Part shown: one piece after another, positions 53,252 through 63,252 of the stretch | How positions within the stretch are numbered: position 1 is the first letter of the stretch | How the letters are laid out: each line of letters starts with the position of its first letter | Assembly (NCBI GenBank): GCA_934047225.1 | Contig: OW204004.1 | Location: forward strand, 4,530,401 to 4,594,400 | Source: Ypsolopha sequella | Lineage: Eukaryota; Arthropoda; Insecta; Lepidoptera; Ypsolophidae | Direction: 5' to 3' | Length of the DNA: 64,000 nucleotides | Translations under genes and position numbers: made by a program | The notes under the pieces: generated by a model | Told to the model about the DNA's origin: nothing | Databases searched by the model: none | What the model saw: only the letters and a program-made list of their open reading frames with translations

Positions 53252-56125
53252 ATGGCGCTAACACCAGCACAACGTGCTAAACGATACCGTGAAAAGCTCA
53301 AACAAGACAAAGAAAAATATGAGGAACAAAGAAAGAAACAACTTGAACGCGTAAAGAAAGGGCAAAAAAGAATAAAAGAGCTGACTGACCCAGAAAAAGA
53401 AGAACGAAGAAAAATTTGGAGAGAACAAAAAAAAATCCAAAGGGAAGCAAAGAAACAAGCTTTAGGAGGGGCAGTTTTACCTTCAACAAGTGAAATAAGC
53501 AAAAATTCAAGAATAGTTGTCTATAAAAAAAAAATTAAATACTTAACTAATAAGTACAATGCAGTTTTGACGCAGTTGAAAAAAGTAAGAACCTATAATA
53601 TGAAACTACGAAAAACGTTAAGCCGAACCAAAGAAAGATACCAAAAAGAAATCAAAGAAATAACAGAACAGACTGATAAGCTGAAAGCTCGACACGAAAT
53701 CCTAGAAATTTCTTTACGTGATAAATATAAAGAGTGTAAAACACACGAACAAAAAAAGTTGTTGCGTTCAATTGGAACGACCGAAACTGCACTCAATAAT
53801 ATAGGATCAAAGGCGCTTGTATCTAAATGTTTGGGGCTCAAAAGCAATATTAGGTTTAGCCACAAAGAGAAACAATATATAAGCGAGAAGATAAAGGAAG
53901 AGATGGAAGTGTTTTACAATCGGAACGATATTAGCAGATCAACTTCTGGAAAACGTGAGTGCAAAACAAAAGACAAGAAAAAAATGCAAATAAGGTATCT
54001 AACTGACACTTTATATAACCTTCACCAGATATATAAAAACGAAGGAGGAACATATTGCTTGTCCACGTTTTGTAAGTATAGGCCGTATTATGTCTTGTCA
54101 CCAACAAGTGCTTCAAGAGATACGTGTATTTGTGCCAAGCATAGCCATTTCGAGTTTTTAGTAACCGCTTTAAAAAATTATACTGATCTTGCTGTTCCAT
54201 TCAAAAGCATAAGAGAACTTTTAGAGCAAGTTTCTTGTGACATAAAGTCACAAACATGCATGTATAGCACGTGTGATAAATGCAAAGATAAAAAAAATAT
54301 TATCAACACTAATAATAACACTGAAGTAAATTGGTGGCAGTGGGAGCGCGCTACAAAAACTTATAAAAAGAATAATGAAGACATGACAGTTAATATTATG
54401 AAAAAAGAAAAAAAAACTGGAACGCTACAAGAGATAGTTAAAGAGTTCAAAAAACAATTGCCGTTATTCAAAAAGCACTTTTTTAACTGCCAAGAGCAAC
54501 AACGCCAATACAGAATGTGCATTGAAAACTTAAAATCCAATGAATGCGCAATATTGATTGATTTTTCGGAGAACTATGATTGCAAGTTGTCTGAAGAAAT
54601 TCAGTCACTTCATTTCGGTGGGTCCAAGAACTCGATCACCCTACATACGGGTATGATTTACCTAGACACGCAATGTCAATCATTTGTGACTCTATCAGAC
54701 AGCAATTGCCACGAACCACATGCTATTTGGGCACACCTTATCCCAATTATAGAATTAACAAAACAAATGCGCCCGGAATTGTCAGTAATTCACTTTTTCT
54801 CGGATGGCCCTAGTAGCCAATACAGGCAGAAAAAAAATTTCTTCCTGCTGAACTTGTTTACCACGAAACTCAATCTTTCTTTGATAACGTGGTCTTTTTC
54901 AGAAAGTGGTCACGGCAAAGGGGTAGCTGATGGCATTGGGGGTGCCACAAAGAGAGCCTTAGACCGGCGTGTTTATTATGGACAAGATATAAATGATGCT
55001 ACTGACGCACTTCACAATTTAAAAGCGTGCATGAAGTCTGTAAAGCCGTTTCTTATAACCGATTCTGATATAAATGATATCAAAACCCTCGTACCAAATA
55101 ATCTAAAGACTGTTTCGGGAACTTTGCAAATACACCAAATAATATCTAAAACACAAAACGAAATTCTCCACCGAGTTTTAAGTTGTTTTTGTGAGAGAGG
55201 ACAGTGTGACTGTCTTAGTCCCATCAGACACTGCTTTCTGGAAAAGCCAAAGTTGAGTTCTGGCCCAATGGCTCATCATTCAAATGGTCAACATATTTGT
55301 GGAACAGAATCCGTCAATACGATGCTCAAAAATGTTGATATCCATTTAGAACACCATTTAGACATTAATATGAGTAATGCTATCGCTATTCCCGAATTTA
55401 CTGAATTTGCCGAAAAAGAATGTCCCGTAGAGGCTCTTGTTTCAAAAAACACTTACTTAAGTGAAGCTATTAGCTGCGGCCTTGCTCCTGATGTGCCCAA
55501 TAAAACTGGAAACAAAAACACTACAGAATTTAAACAAGAAAACAATAATAGCAACGAAAAAGCTCATCATTCAAATGATCCACTTATTTTCGGAACAGAA
55601 TCCGGAAATGCGATGTTCAACATTGTTGATTCCTATTTAGAAAACACTTTGGATCTTGATATGAGTAATGCCATCGCTATGCCCGAATTTTCTGAATTTG
55701 CCGAAGAATATTCCGTAGAGCCTCATATTTCAAACAAAACGTACTTGAATGAAGGTATAATAAGCTTTGGTCTTGATCCTGATGTGCCTAATAAAACTGA
55801 AAACAAAAACACTACAGAATTTGATAAAGAAAACTATAAGGGCAACGAAATTGCCATTCCTGCCTCTAAGCGTATCAAGATTATCGAAGAAGTGAGGTAC
55901 ATTCCCAAAAAAAGGGTTAAAACAATGAATCAAGCTCCGAGTAATCCCCAGAAGCCAATTAACAAATTGAGCACTAGAACATTTTACTGCAGCATATGCA
56001 AAAGTCGAAAGGCATTCAAGCTGCATGAAATGATTAAATGTCAAACCTGCAAGTCATGGAACTGCACGGCGTGCAGTGGCCCAACGGACTCTAAACCGTA
56101 CATCTGTGAAAATTGTTTAAAATAA
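53252..56125 (+). CDS. Transposase-like protein, 957 aa, candidate DDE triad D437-D518-E551
   Basis: ATG at 53,252, three bases after a possible splice acceptor (AATTTTAG). Residues 1-75 are highly basic and helical (RAKRYREKLKQDKEKYEEQR); a long coiled coil spans about 85-165. A Cys/His cluster (about 270-350: YCLSTFCKYRP, CICAKHSHF, CMYSTCDKCKDK) precedes an RNase H-like core: ILIDFSENYDCK (D437), FFSDGPSSQYRQKKNF (D518), and SFSESGHGKGVADGIGG (E551 or the following Asp). Residues about 674-770 are duplicated as 771-867. A C-terminal PHD/RING-like Cys cluster (CSICKSRK..CQTCKSWNC..C..CENC) closes the protein. The role is inferred from the exact element ends around it. I do not recognise the superfamily; similar SDG/HGKG proteins occur as uncharacterised proteins in insects and cnidarians. 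Confidence 0.8.
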   Translation: MALTPAQRAKRYREKLKQDKEKYEEQRKKQLERVKKGQKRIKELTDPEKEERRKIWREQKKIQREAKKQALGGAVLPSTSEISKNSRIVVYKKKIKYLTNKYNAVLTQLKKVRTYNMKLRKTLSRTKERYQKEIKEITEQTDKLKARHEILEISLRDKYKECKTHEQKKLLRSIGTTETALNNIGSKALVSKCLGLKSNIRFSHKEKQYISEKIKEEMEVFYNRNDISRSTSGKRECKTKDKKKMQIRYLTDTLYNLHQIYKNEGGTYCLSTFCKYRPYYVLSPTSASRDTCICAKHSHFEFLVTALKNYTDLAVPFKSIRELLEQVSCDIKSQTCMYSTCDKCKDKKNIINTNNNTEVNWWQWERATKTYKKNNEDMTVNIMKKEKKTGTLQEIVKEFKKQLPLFKKHFFNCQEQQRQYRMCIENLKSNECAILIDFSENYDCKLSEEIQSLHFGGSKNSITLHTGMIYLDTQCQSFVTLSDSNCHEPHAIWAHLIPIIELTKQMRPELSVIHFFSDGPSSQYRQKKNFFLLNLFTTKLNLSLITWSFSESGHGKGVADGIGGATKRALDRRVYYGQDINDATDALHNLKACMKSVKPFLITDSDINDIKTLVPNNLKTVSGTLQIHQIISKTQNEILHRVLSCFCERGQCDCLSPIRHCFLEKPKLSSGPMAHHSNGQHICGTESVNTMLKNVDIHLEHHLDINMSNAIAIPEFTEFAEKECPVEALVSKNTYLSEAISCGLAPDVPNKTGNKNTTEFKQENNNSNEKAHHSNDPLIFGTESGNAMFNIVDSYLENTLDLDMSNAIAMPEFSEFAEEYSVEPHISNKTYLNEGIISFGLDPDVPNKTENKNTTEFDKENYKGNEIAIPASKRIKIIEEVRYIPKKRVKTMNQAPSNPQKPINKLSTRTFYCSICKSRKAFKLHEMIKCQTCKSWNCTACSGPTDSKPYICENCLK
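55271..55850 (+). repeat. 291-bp in-frame tandem duplication in the 957-aa gene
   Basis: Copy 1 55,271-55,561 and copy 2 from 55,562 to about 55,850; both begin GCTCATCATTCAAATG. Encodes two 97-residue repeats with SNAIA(I/M)PEF(T/S)EFAE and DVPNKT in each, now diverged. Confidence 0.9.
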
Positions 56126-56752
56126 AAATTCTCAAGCATTTTGTTTAAAAAAATTAAACTATATGAACACACCTTATGTTTCCATTTAGTCACGTTGGCA
56201 TGTCCTACTACATCACGGTCACAACTTTATTTTCCAAGTAATCATCTATAAAATTACAATTTATAAAGAAAAAAGTGTTGTTTTGGTTTTAATGTAGTGG
56301 AATGCGAAGCACATTTCATATAAAATAGTTTCTTTTGATTTAAAGGTGGCTAAATAGCTACACAAAGTAAAAATGAAATCGTGTTGACCTAAAACGTGAC
56401 GAAATTATTTTCATTGGTCATTTTAAATTTGACTCATATTGAAGATGGTGTAAATAAATACATTTCCGAGATAATGTTATTATAATTTACATTAGATTGG
56501 AGATTTTTTATTTAAATTGCTTGTGTTGTTGATAAAATATATTTTAGTAAATGTTACTAAATGGACATAGTTTTCTCATTGACCATTTTTTAAAGTGCGA
56601 TTCCTAAGATTTTTTGTATTATGTGTAAAGTAGCATTTTTTCTAATACTTTGATAAATTCTGAATCGAACCTTGTAGAAATTTTACAAATTATATTTCAA
56701 AATTGTCCGTTTTGTCCATTTAGTCACGGTGCATTTTTCCACGGAATCGCCC
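56126..56752 (+). repeat. Right end region with subterminal motifs
   Basis: Noncoding 3' end of the transposon. TCCATTTAGTCAC at 56,180-56,199 and 56,711-56,732 on plus, and a minus copy at 56,553-56,567. Right TIR ends at 56,752. Confidence 0.65.
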
Positions 56753-57746
56753 ATAAGTGGCATAATAACGCATGGCGAAAGTCAGGTCCATATACTCCAG
56801 GCAGGCATTTCAAAGCCTACATAATTCGCAAGGAGAAAAGTTGGCTGAGACAAAAATCATATGCACGGAGAAGGTTGTTTGTCTCACACCCGAAACAAAA
56901 ACCTGACAAACATTATGGACCCGCTGCAATGGATCCCGTAGATGACATGGATCCCACGGAACTGAAACGGTTTTGTCAAGAAAAATGTCAAGAGTTACAA
57001 ATAAGCTCCCAAGAAAATAAAGGACATAGAAATGGCTACTGTATGCCAACATGACAATAATTTGTACAACATTCACAGAAGTGACCGATTGACTGCTAGT
57101 CAATTTGGAATGGTTAGATTTGTTTATTATATTATGTAGCCCACTAAAATTGTATATTTTATAAGTAGATGATCGAAAATTATAATTGCAGGTACGAAAC
57201 AGAATACGCCATGCCATAATCATGTAAAACAGATTTTGTACAAAGGCAACTTTACCAGCAAGGATATGGCTTATGACCAGCAACATGAATCAGTTGCAAG
57301 AACGATATTTGTGGAAAAGTATCAAAAGACTGTCAGAGTGCCTTTATATTGACGAAGAATTTGGATTTTTGGGAGCTAGCCCTTTGATTAATTTAGTGAA
57401 GATGCGGTATAACCACAACGCGGTTGGATCTACAAATACAGGTCCAGCGGGCCTATCTTTGTTTAGTAGTATTCCAGGCGGCGTTTGTGTGCACGTATTT
57501 GAAAACACCTTTACCTGTGCTATAAAATCCTGGAAAACCGTTAGATATGCCTTCGTGTGCATGGGTGTACACAAATCACTCAAGGACCAAAAACAAATTT
57601 CATGGCATCACCTTCCACTCGTAAGTACACCAAAACCAGAAAAAATCCTTAAAATACTTTCAGTTTGTTTTGTTTACACTTCGCCATTTGCAGAAAAGGA
57701 CGGTAATATTCAACATGAATGTGTGCGACTAGTTCAGTTGCGCTAG
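56753..57746 (+). pseudogene. Mutator-like gene, plus copy, segment 3 with YqaJ-like nuclease end
   Basis: Continues WHNNAWRKSGPYTPGRHFKA, then DPVDDMDPTELKRFCQEK. A frameshift near 57,020-57,035 leads to NIHRSDRLTASQFGMV (about 57,070-57,115), the entry motif of the YqaJ/lambda-exonuclease-like fold. After an acceptor (TTGCAG, 57,191) come YKGNFTSKDMAYDQQHESVA in one frame, and then in another YIDEEFGFLGASP (57,348-57,386), the usual conserved Glu/Asp strand. The Asp-Gly expected after GASP is lost at a further break. A last open stretch to 57,746 includes ISWHHLPLVSTPKPEKIL and has no clear domain. Several frameshifts make this inactive. Confidence 0.65.
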
Positions 57747-58547
57747 CGGCTATACTCTAGTCTTTAGTCTAGTGTTACCGCTCTCAAATTGAGTAAACGA
57801 CTAAAATGACTATGAAAATCTAACGGATTGTTTTAAATTGTGACCAAAGATAGCTGGAAATATAACGCGATATAACTAAAGACTATGTTAAATCAAAGTT
57901 AACAAATTTAACTTAATCATCAGATTTTATCTTTGTATGAAATTGAAAACAGCGATAGAATAATACCCAAAAAATATGCAAAAAAATTCAAAAATAAACA
58001 ATAAAAACCAAAAAAATATTAAAGTTTTGTTTGCTAAAAAAGTTGCATTTTTCTTATTTTCTTTTATTACATAAAAAGCTGAAATCTTGAGTTATATACA
58101 ATATAATTTAATTAAAACCTTAACCCTTAATTTAATTAAAACCTTAAATTTCTCAAAACGCATTTTTTGGATTTAATTTGCTTCGCCTATAAAGGATGCT
58201 TTAAACAATAAAAACCAAAAAAATATTAAAGTTTTGTTTGCTAAAAAAGTTGCATTTTTCTTATTTTCTTTTATTACATAAAAAGCTGAAATCTTGAGTT
58301 ATATACAATCAGGACATTTATTAGGACTTTTTTTTCAAAAACTAACAAATTTTCCGCCAAAATGCGAATAAATACAAAAAACAACAAACAAAAAAAAATA
58401 AACAAAATTTTAATAAAAATAAAAAAAAACTGTTGCCAAACCTTTTTAGCTCACACAATCAAATAATTATAATTTTTAGCATTAAATTATATAAATAATG
58501 AATAAGTATTATGTAAACCTTTGTGCCGTTTTCAACTCAAGATTCAT
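57747..58547. other. AT-rich noncoding DNA with duplications
   Basis: No gene. About 110 bp is repeated with period 207 (57,996-58,108 and 58,203-58,310; shared AAAGTTTTGTTTGCTAAAAA), plus a small TTAATTAAAACCTTAA repeat at about 58,108-58,150. Confidence 0.7.
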
Positions 58548-58725
58548 TTAACCCTTTCAGGCCCAAAACTTTTTTTTTAGAAATTGCGATTTTCACACTG
58601 ATATTATGTACGGTATCCCTAAATAGGTTCTGAAAAAAATTATGAAAAAATTCCTCCCCCCCCCCACGAGGCTGTATGACCCATGCACGATAGTGACGTT
58701 CAGGCTTTAACTGTACCAGTGCACA

Positions 58726-61015
58726 GAATCAGAATCAGAATCAGAACATTTATTTGTACTTAAACCAGTATGGTACACAAATCAGTAGTAGTATAATAAT
58801 AATTAACGAAGAAGTAACACTAAAAAGAACAATAAAATTGACAAAATAAATAAAATAACACAGTAAAATCTTAAAGAATTAACATGTCACTAGTGCATTA
58901 TATCAAACATTCAATTAGGAAAATAGTTGTTACAAGAAAATGGTAAAATTAGGTAGGTATAAACAAGCAATGAAAAAAGAGACTTAAATAATATATATTA
59001 CTATTATTAATTATACAATGATGTCCATGTGAGTTTGAATTTAAATGTCAATAGGTTAAATGAAAATATACCATTATAAATTATATAATGATGTGTATGC
59101 AAATTAAATTAATATTTTAAATGTAAATATGTTAAATAATAATGTCAATCTTTGAAAAATTCATTTAATTCGTAGTACGGTTTCTGAAGCAAGTAAGTTT
59201 TTAATTTGTTTTGAAAAATACTAAGGTTGGCACTCTGTTTTATAATTTTGTCTAGTTTATTAAAAACTTTAATTCCCGTATATACCAAATTCCTTTTAAA
59301 TGTGTCATAACTAGGTGCAGGTCCTCGTAACTGGTCGTTATGTCTTAGCTGATATTTTTGATTCACACCAACGGTTTTATGATCGCTACGATTTTTAAAT
59401 GTATAACTTGAAATTAAATATATATATAAAGAAACAACTGTTAAGATACCGTGCTTGATGAATAGAGGTTTACAATGATCACGATATCTAGCACCGTCAA
59501 TAATTCGAACTGCTTTTTTTTGTAAGATTAATATAGATTTAATATCGACACAATTCCCCCAAACCTCTAGACCGTATCTTAATATGCTTTCAAAATTTGC
59601 AAAGTAAACCATCTTCAACGTCTCTTGGTTCGAGATTTTTTTTAGGTTTTTTAGTGAATAGCATGCACTTGCTAGCCTTTTCTTGACATTTGTTGTATGA
59701 GGATTCCAGTTGAGTAGTGGATCCAAATTAATACCTAAAAATGTTGTAACTAGGGTTCTAGCAATAGGCAAGTTAAAATCAAATTCAGGACTATTTGTGT
59801 GTCGTTTAAAAGTAATATAAAAACTCTTATTATTATTCATTTTTAGTTTGTTGGCATTAAACCAATGATTCAAGCTGACCCAACAATTTTTTGCCTTGCT
59901 TTGAAGTTCTCCATATGAAGGTGCAGTTAACACTATACTTGTATCGTCTGCATATAGATAGGCTGTACCCTCTTCAATACATCGTGGCAGATCGTTAATA
60001 AAAATTATAAATAAAAGAGGTCCCAGAACTGATCCCTGTGGTACGCCTCTTTCTAAGATTTTTTCTTCAGACTCCTCTGAAATTTCATTGTTAGGTATCT
60101 GTACAAATTGCCTACGATTTGATAAATACGATTTGAATAAGCTTAAGGCTGAACCTCTTACTCCGTAAAACTCCAACTTTTCTATTAGAATATCGTGATC
60201 AACACAGTCGAAAGCCTTTGTAAGATCACAGAAAATTCCTACACATTTTTGCTTGTTATTCAATGCTTCTACGATTTCGGATACTAACTTACACACAGCA
60301 ACAGTGGTATTAGAGTTACTGCGGAAGCCATACTGATGAGATGAAAGGTGGCCGTTAGCGTTAAGATGTGATTCTAGTCTACAATATAAACATGTTTCTA
60401 AAATCTTCGCTAGTACCGATAGGAGCGAAATAGGTCTGTATTTGTCTACTTCGTTTGTATTTCCTTTTTTATGTACCGGAATCACCTTGGCACGTTTCAG
60501 GGCTGTGGGAAATGTTTCCTCTACGATACATGCGTTAAATATATGCTCCAGTGGTCTTGCTAAAATATCTATATTATTCTTAAGTAATTTAGTGTTTATA
60601 CCATCTGGGCCACATGAGTTAGTGTTCTTCATATTGGCCACTATGTTTATTAATTCGGTTACCGTTACTGGTCGAATAAACATTGAGCGATCGTTATTAA
60701 TATTTGTCTGTAATAGTAATCTTTTGTAATCGTTACTATCAATACTTTGGTCGATTTCAATATTGCCTGCATTTATGAAAAAGTTATTAAAAATATTACT
60801 GATATCTTTTGAGTTTGTTATTAATTTATTATTATGCCTAATGACTAGTTTTGATGACAGCTTTTTTTTAATTTTCCCTGTATTATCATTTACAATTTGC
60901 CAGACCGCTTTTGACTTGCATTTTGAATTTCTAATAAATCTTTTAACGTGTAAAGACTTTGCTGTAATAAGAGTTTTTTTCAGGACACCATTAAATTTTT
61001 TTTTGTCGTGACGTT
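58726..61015 (-). mobile_element. LINE-3: 5'-truncated Jockey/CR1-like element in piggyBac
   Basis: Minus-strand. The 3' end has AATAAA-like sequence followed by a TTCTGA repeat (about 58,726-58,746) instead of poly(A). Coding RT only; the endonuclease is absent. The 5' break is near 61,010. No target duplication recognised. Confidence 0.75.
59145..61010 (-). CDS. LINE-3 reverse transcriptase, 5'-truncated but open
   Basis: The frame is open from the truncation point near 61,010 to the stop at 59,145, although the first ATG is at 60,681-60,683. RT motifs in order: SCGPDGINTKLL, VIPVHKKGNTN, YRPISLLSV, FCDLTKAFDCVDHDIL, GVPQGSVLGPLLF and the catalytic YADDTSI. Then come a thumb and tail with WNPHTTNVKKRLASACYSLK and SILRYGLEVWGN. 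No RNase H. No internal stop despite truncation, which suggests a recent insertion. It lacks ORF1 and endonuclease, so it is dead on arrival. Confidence 0.9.
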   Translation of the reverse strand, partial: HDKKKFNGVLKKTLITAKSLHVKRFIRNSKCKSKAVWQIVNDNTGKIKKKLSSKLVIRHNNKLITNSKDISNIFNNFFINAGNIEIDQSIDSNDYKRLLLQTNINNDRSMFIRPVTVTELINIVANMKNTNSCGPDGINTKLLKNNIDILARPLEHIFNACIVEETFPTALKRAKVIPVHKKGNTNEVDKYRPISLLSVLAKILETCLYCRLESHLNANGHLSSHQYGFRSNSNTTVAVCKLVSEIVEALNNKQKCVGIFCDLTKAFDCVDHDILIEKLEFYGVRGSALSLFKSYLSNRRQFVQIPNNEISEESEEKILERGVPQGSVLGPLLFIIFINDLPRCIEEGTAYLYADDTSIVLTAPSYGELQSKAKNCWVSLNHWFNANKLKMNNNKSFYITFKRHTNSPEFDFNLPIARTLVTTFLGINLDPLLNWNPHTTNVKKRLASACYSLKNLKKISNQETLKMVYFANFESILRYGLEVWGNCVDIKSILILQKKAVRIIDGARYRDHCKPLFIKHGILTVVSLYIYLISSYTFKNRSDHKTVGVNQKYQLRHNDQLRGPAPSYDTFKRNLVYTGIKVFNKLDKIIKQSANLSIFQNKLKTYLLQKPYYELNEFFKD

Positions 61016-61033
61016 CGTGACAGTCGTGACGTT

Positions 61034-61259
61034 CTTAGGTTTAAGGGTTTTAAGGTGGTTGTTTATTAGAAATTAAATTAATTGCTTTGCAAAATCAACA
61101 TTTATTACTTGGGTTATTAATAAAGACTTTAATTAAGATATAACAAAAACAAAATTCTACTGATGTACTAATAACTTGAATTGAGATCAAACAAAAACAA
61201 AAATCTTATAATAATCAGTCTAACTGGTTCAATCAGTCTTTAAAATAGTCACACTATTC
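61034..61259 (-). other. piggyBac 3' region
   Basis: Noncoding between transposase stop and LINE-3; a GTGACGTTC motif is repeated next to the LINE junction (61,008-61,033) and again at about 58,692 on the other side of LINE-3. Confidence 0.5.
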
Positions 61260-62983
61260 TTATTTTTTATGATAGGCAGCGAAACAGTTTTGTTTCCTTG
61301 AGAGGCACAGGTACACCTTGCACTTTTCACACCTTATCTTTGATCGGCTTTTGCAATTCTCCATTTGACAGGAGCGAGGATTATCAATCTCTTCAAAGCT
61401 CGGAAGGTGGTCATAGCCGTCATACCTTTTAGCTTGAGAGGGTTGGTTTGCTCGCCTGTATTTCAAACTAGTGGTTGGCTCTTGGGCAGACTCATCATCA
61501 CTCACGCTAGTTCTTCTTGGACGAATAGGAGTGTTTGTAAGCCCATCAGCTACTTGCAATCGAAATTCTAGCAAGTCCATTACTTTTCCACTCGGAACGG
61601 CAGCTGCTTTACATTGCAGTTTATACAAACGCCATGCATTGGATACAGCTAGATCAAAGAAATGGAGTATTACTTTTAACGTCCATTTCCTGGTTTTCAT
61701 AAAAGTGCGGTAGTACTCAATTGATTGATCGAGAATGTCCACACCACCCATGTGCTGGTTGTAGCTAGCGATGATGTTGGGCGCGGGAATATTCACGTAA
61801 GCCCCTCTGTTTTTATCCCAGCGCTGCACCATAGTTGAGTCGTCTGCAGATGTGCAGTTTGATGCAGCTAAGACCGACTTGTTGTCCTTCCATTTTACGA
61901 CAACGACATCGTCGCACACGAACTGTTGAGATTCACCGCGCTCCATGCGACGATCTAATTTAAAATCCATGTTTCTTCGCTCAGGTATCCGGTTCATCAT
62001 TATTGTCCCAGTCCCATGCAATCCGATGCTGTTCAGTTTTTCTATAAGAGGTATTGAGGAGAAATATCTGTCAAAACAGACACAACTTCCTGGTGGGATA
62101 GATTTTGATAGGTGCAGTACAATTGATGCTCCAACTCCTAGAGCTCTGTCACCAATCGGGGTGTTAGCTCCTCTGTATACTTCAAAGTCAATCATGAGAC
62201 CATCATCGGTAGTAGTTACAAATGCCTTCAAGCCTTGGGGTCTAGGTTTGGTTTTGATAACATGCCGGAGTCCACGAGGGCACAGACCACTGAACGGGAT
62301 CATCTGTTCGTCAATGGAATAGTATCCTGGCTGTCTTTCTAGTCCATCACAAGTTTTTTTGACTTGTTCGAGTATCGGTTGTACTTTCCAGAGTTGGTTT
62401 GTATTCCCTGGCGGAGGAGTATCACTATCAACAACATGAAATGCTGTACGAAGAGTCTTGAACCTTTCTCTGCCCATGATGCTTGCTACTATTTCCAATC
62501 GCAAACCGTCTCGCCAGTACATGTAAAGCCTCGGGTAAGGAATACATCCCATAATTAAATGCATCCCCACAAGCTGTTTTATTTCCACTGTATTAGTGTT
62601 TAAAATACGGCCAGTTTTGCGCATGAAGTAATTGTTCGTGGACATAGCACATTTCTCGAAAAACTCATCATCGAAGTAATCTTCAAAATATTGTAGGGGA
62701 GATCTGATAGCACATGGTTCACGTTGCGGGTAGTTATGTTCTTTTTGATTAAAAGGTACCTGTCTCCAGAGTCTTCTTCTTACATCAGCGCGGGCCCCAT
62801 TACGTCGAGGTTGAGGCGGAGGCTGGTAATGTGGTATTGGGGATGGTGCTGGTGGAACTTCATCACGAGGGCTGCATGATCTTTCAAGGGGCAAGTTATC
62901 ATCGTCATTCCCCACACCTTCCACTTCAGAGTCATTGCCATCTCTAAGTAACTCCAGTACCAGCTCGGAATTCAGCTCTCTGC
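61260..62983 (-). CDS. piggyBac transposase, main exon
   Basis: Starts at the acceptor (TTTTAATAG, just above 62,983) with RELNSELVLELL in frame with exon 1. The open frame extends to 63,011 only from a TTG inside the intron. Together with exon 1 it gives 585 residues. Acidic N-terminus, then the piggyBac core: SIDEQMIPFSG (first Asp), VCFDRYFSS (second Asp) and HMGGVDILDQ (third Asp). The C-terminal Cys-rich domain (CQMENCKSRSKIRCEKC..C) binds subterminal DNA in this family. It cuts and rejoins at TTAA. No stop, frameshift or missing catalytic residue was seen, so it could be active. Confidence 0.92.
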
Positions 62984-63218
62984 CTATTAAAATAACGATA
63001 AAATTGAACAAAATTAGTCATTACATAAGACTGGCTAAAGTGATGTTAGACCTAATCGTCACTATCGTGTCTTTTGATGTTTAAACAGGAATCAGCTGGA
63101 AATTTGCAAGTATTAACAGCCAAAAACTATTTTAATGCAAGTACCGTAATTACAACAACTAAATAATATCAAAAGCTTGGCGCAACAGTTAGATAATAAA
63201 CGAAATTTGTTAACTTAC

Positions 63219-63252
63219 GTGTGCCGCTCTCATCGACAAAAAACGCCGCCAT
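63219..63252 (-). CDS. piggyBac transposase, first coding exon
   Basis: ATG at 63,250-63,252, 34 bases coding MAAFFVDESGT plus one base, ending at donor GTAAGT (63,213-63,218). Phase matches the acceptor at 62,983 exactly. Intron 62,984-63,218 (235 bases). Confidence 0.75.

Larger units (their letters stand above)
51457..56752 (+). mobile_element. DNA transposon of unassigned superfamily, 4-bp TSD ATAA
   Basis: 5.3 kb. Terminal inverted repeats: left GGGCGATTCCGGGAAAAATT (51,457 on), right complement GGGCGATTCCGTGGAAAAAT; both continue with TGCACC. Flanked by ATAA at 51,453-51,456 and 56,753-56,756. Removing the element and one ATAA joins GLQHSAGYK to WHNNAWRKSG in frame, so the ends are exact. 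It carries one 957-codon gene, about seven subterminal motifs and an internal foldback. A 4-bp TSD occurs in Sola-type and some other superfamilies, but assignment is open. Confidence 0.88.

Noticed and set aside
53258..53510. Minus-strand Phe/Leu-rich ORFs opposite the 957-aa gene
   Set aside because: Antisense reading of Lys/Glu-rich codons; no independent support.
62984..63011. piggyBac start inside the intron
   Set aside because: The codon is TTG; exon 1 with ATG, donor GTAAGT and matching phase explains the gene better.
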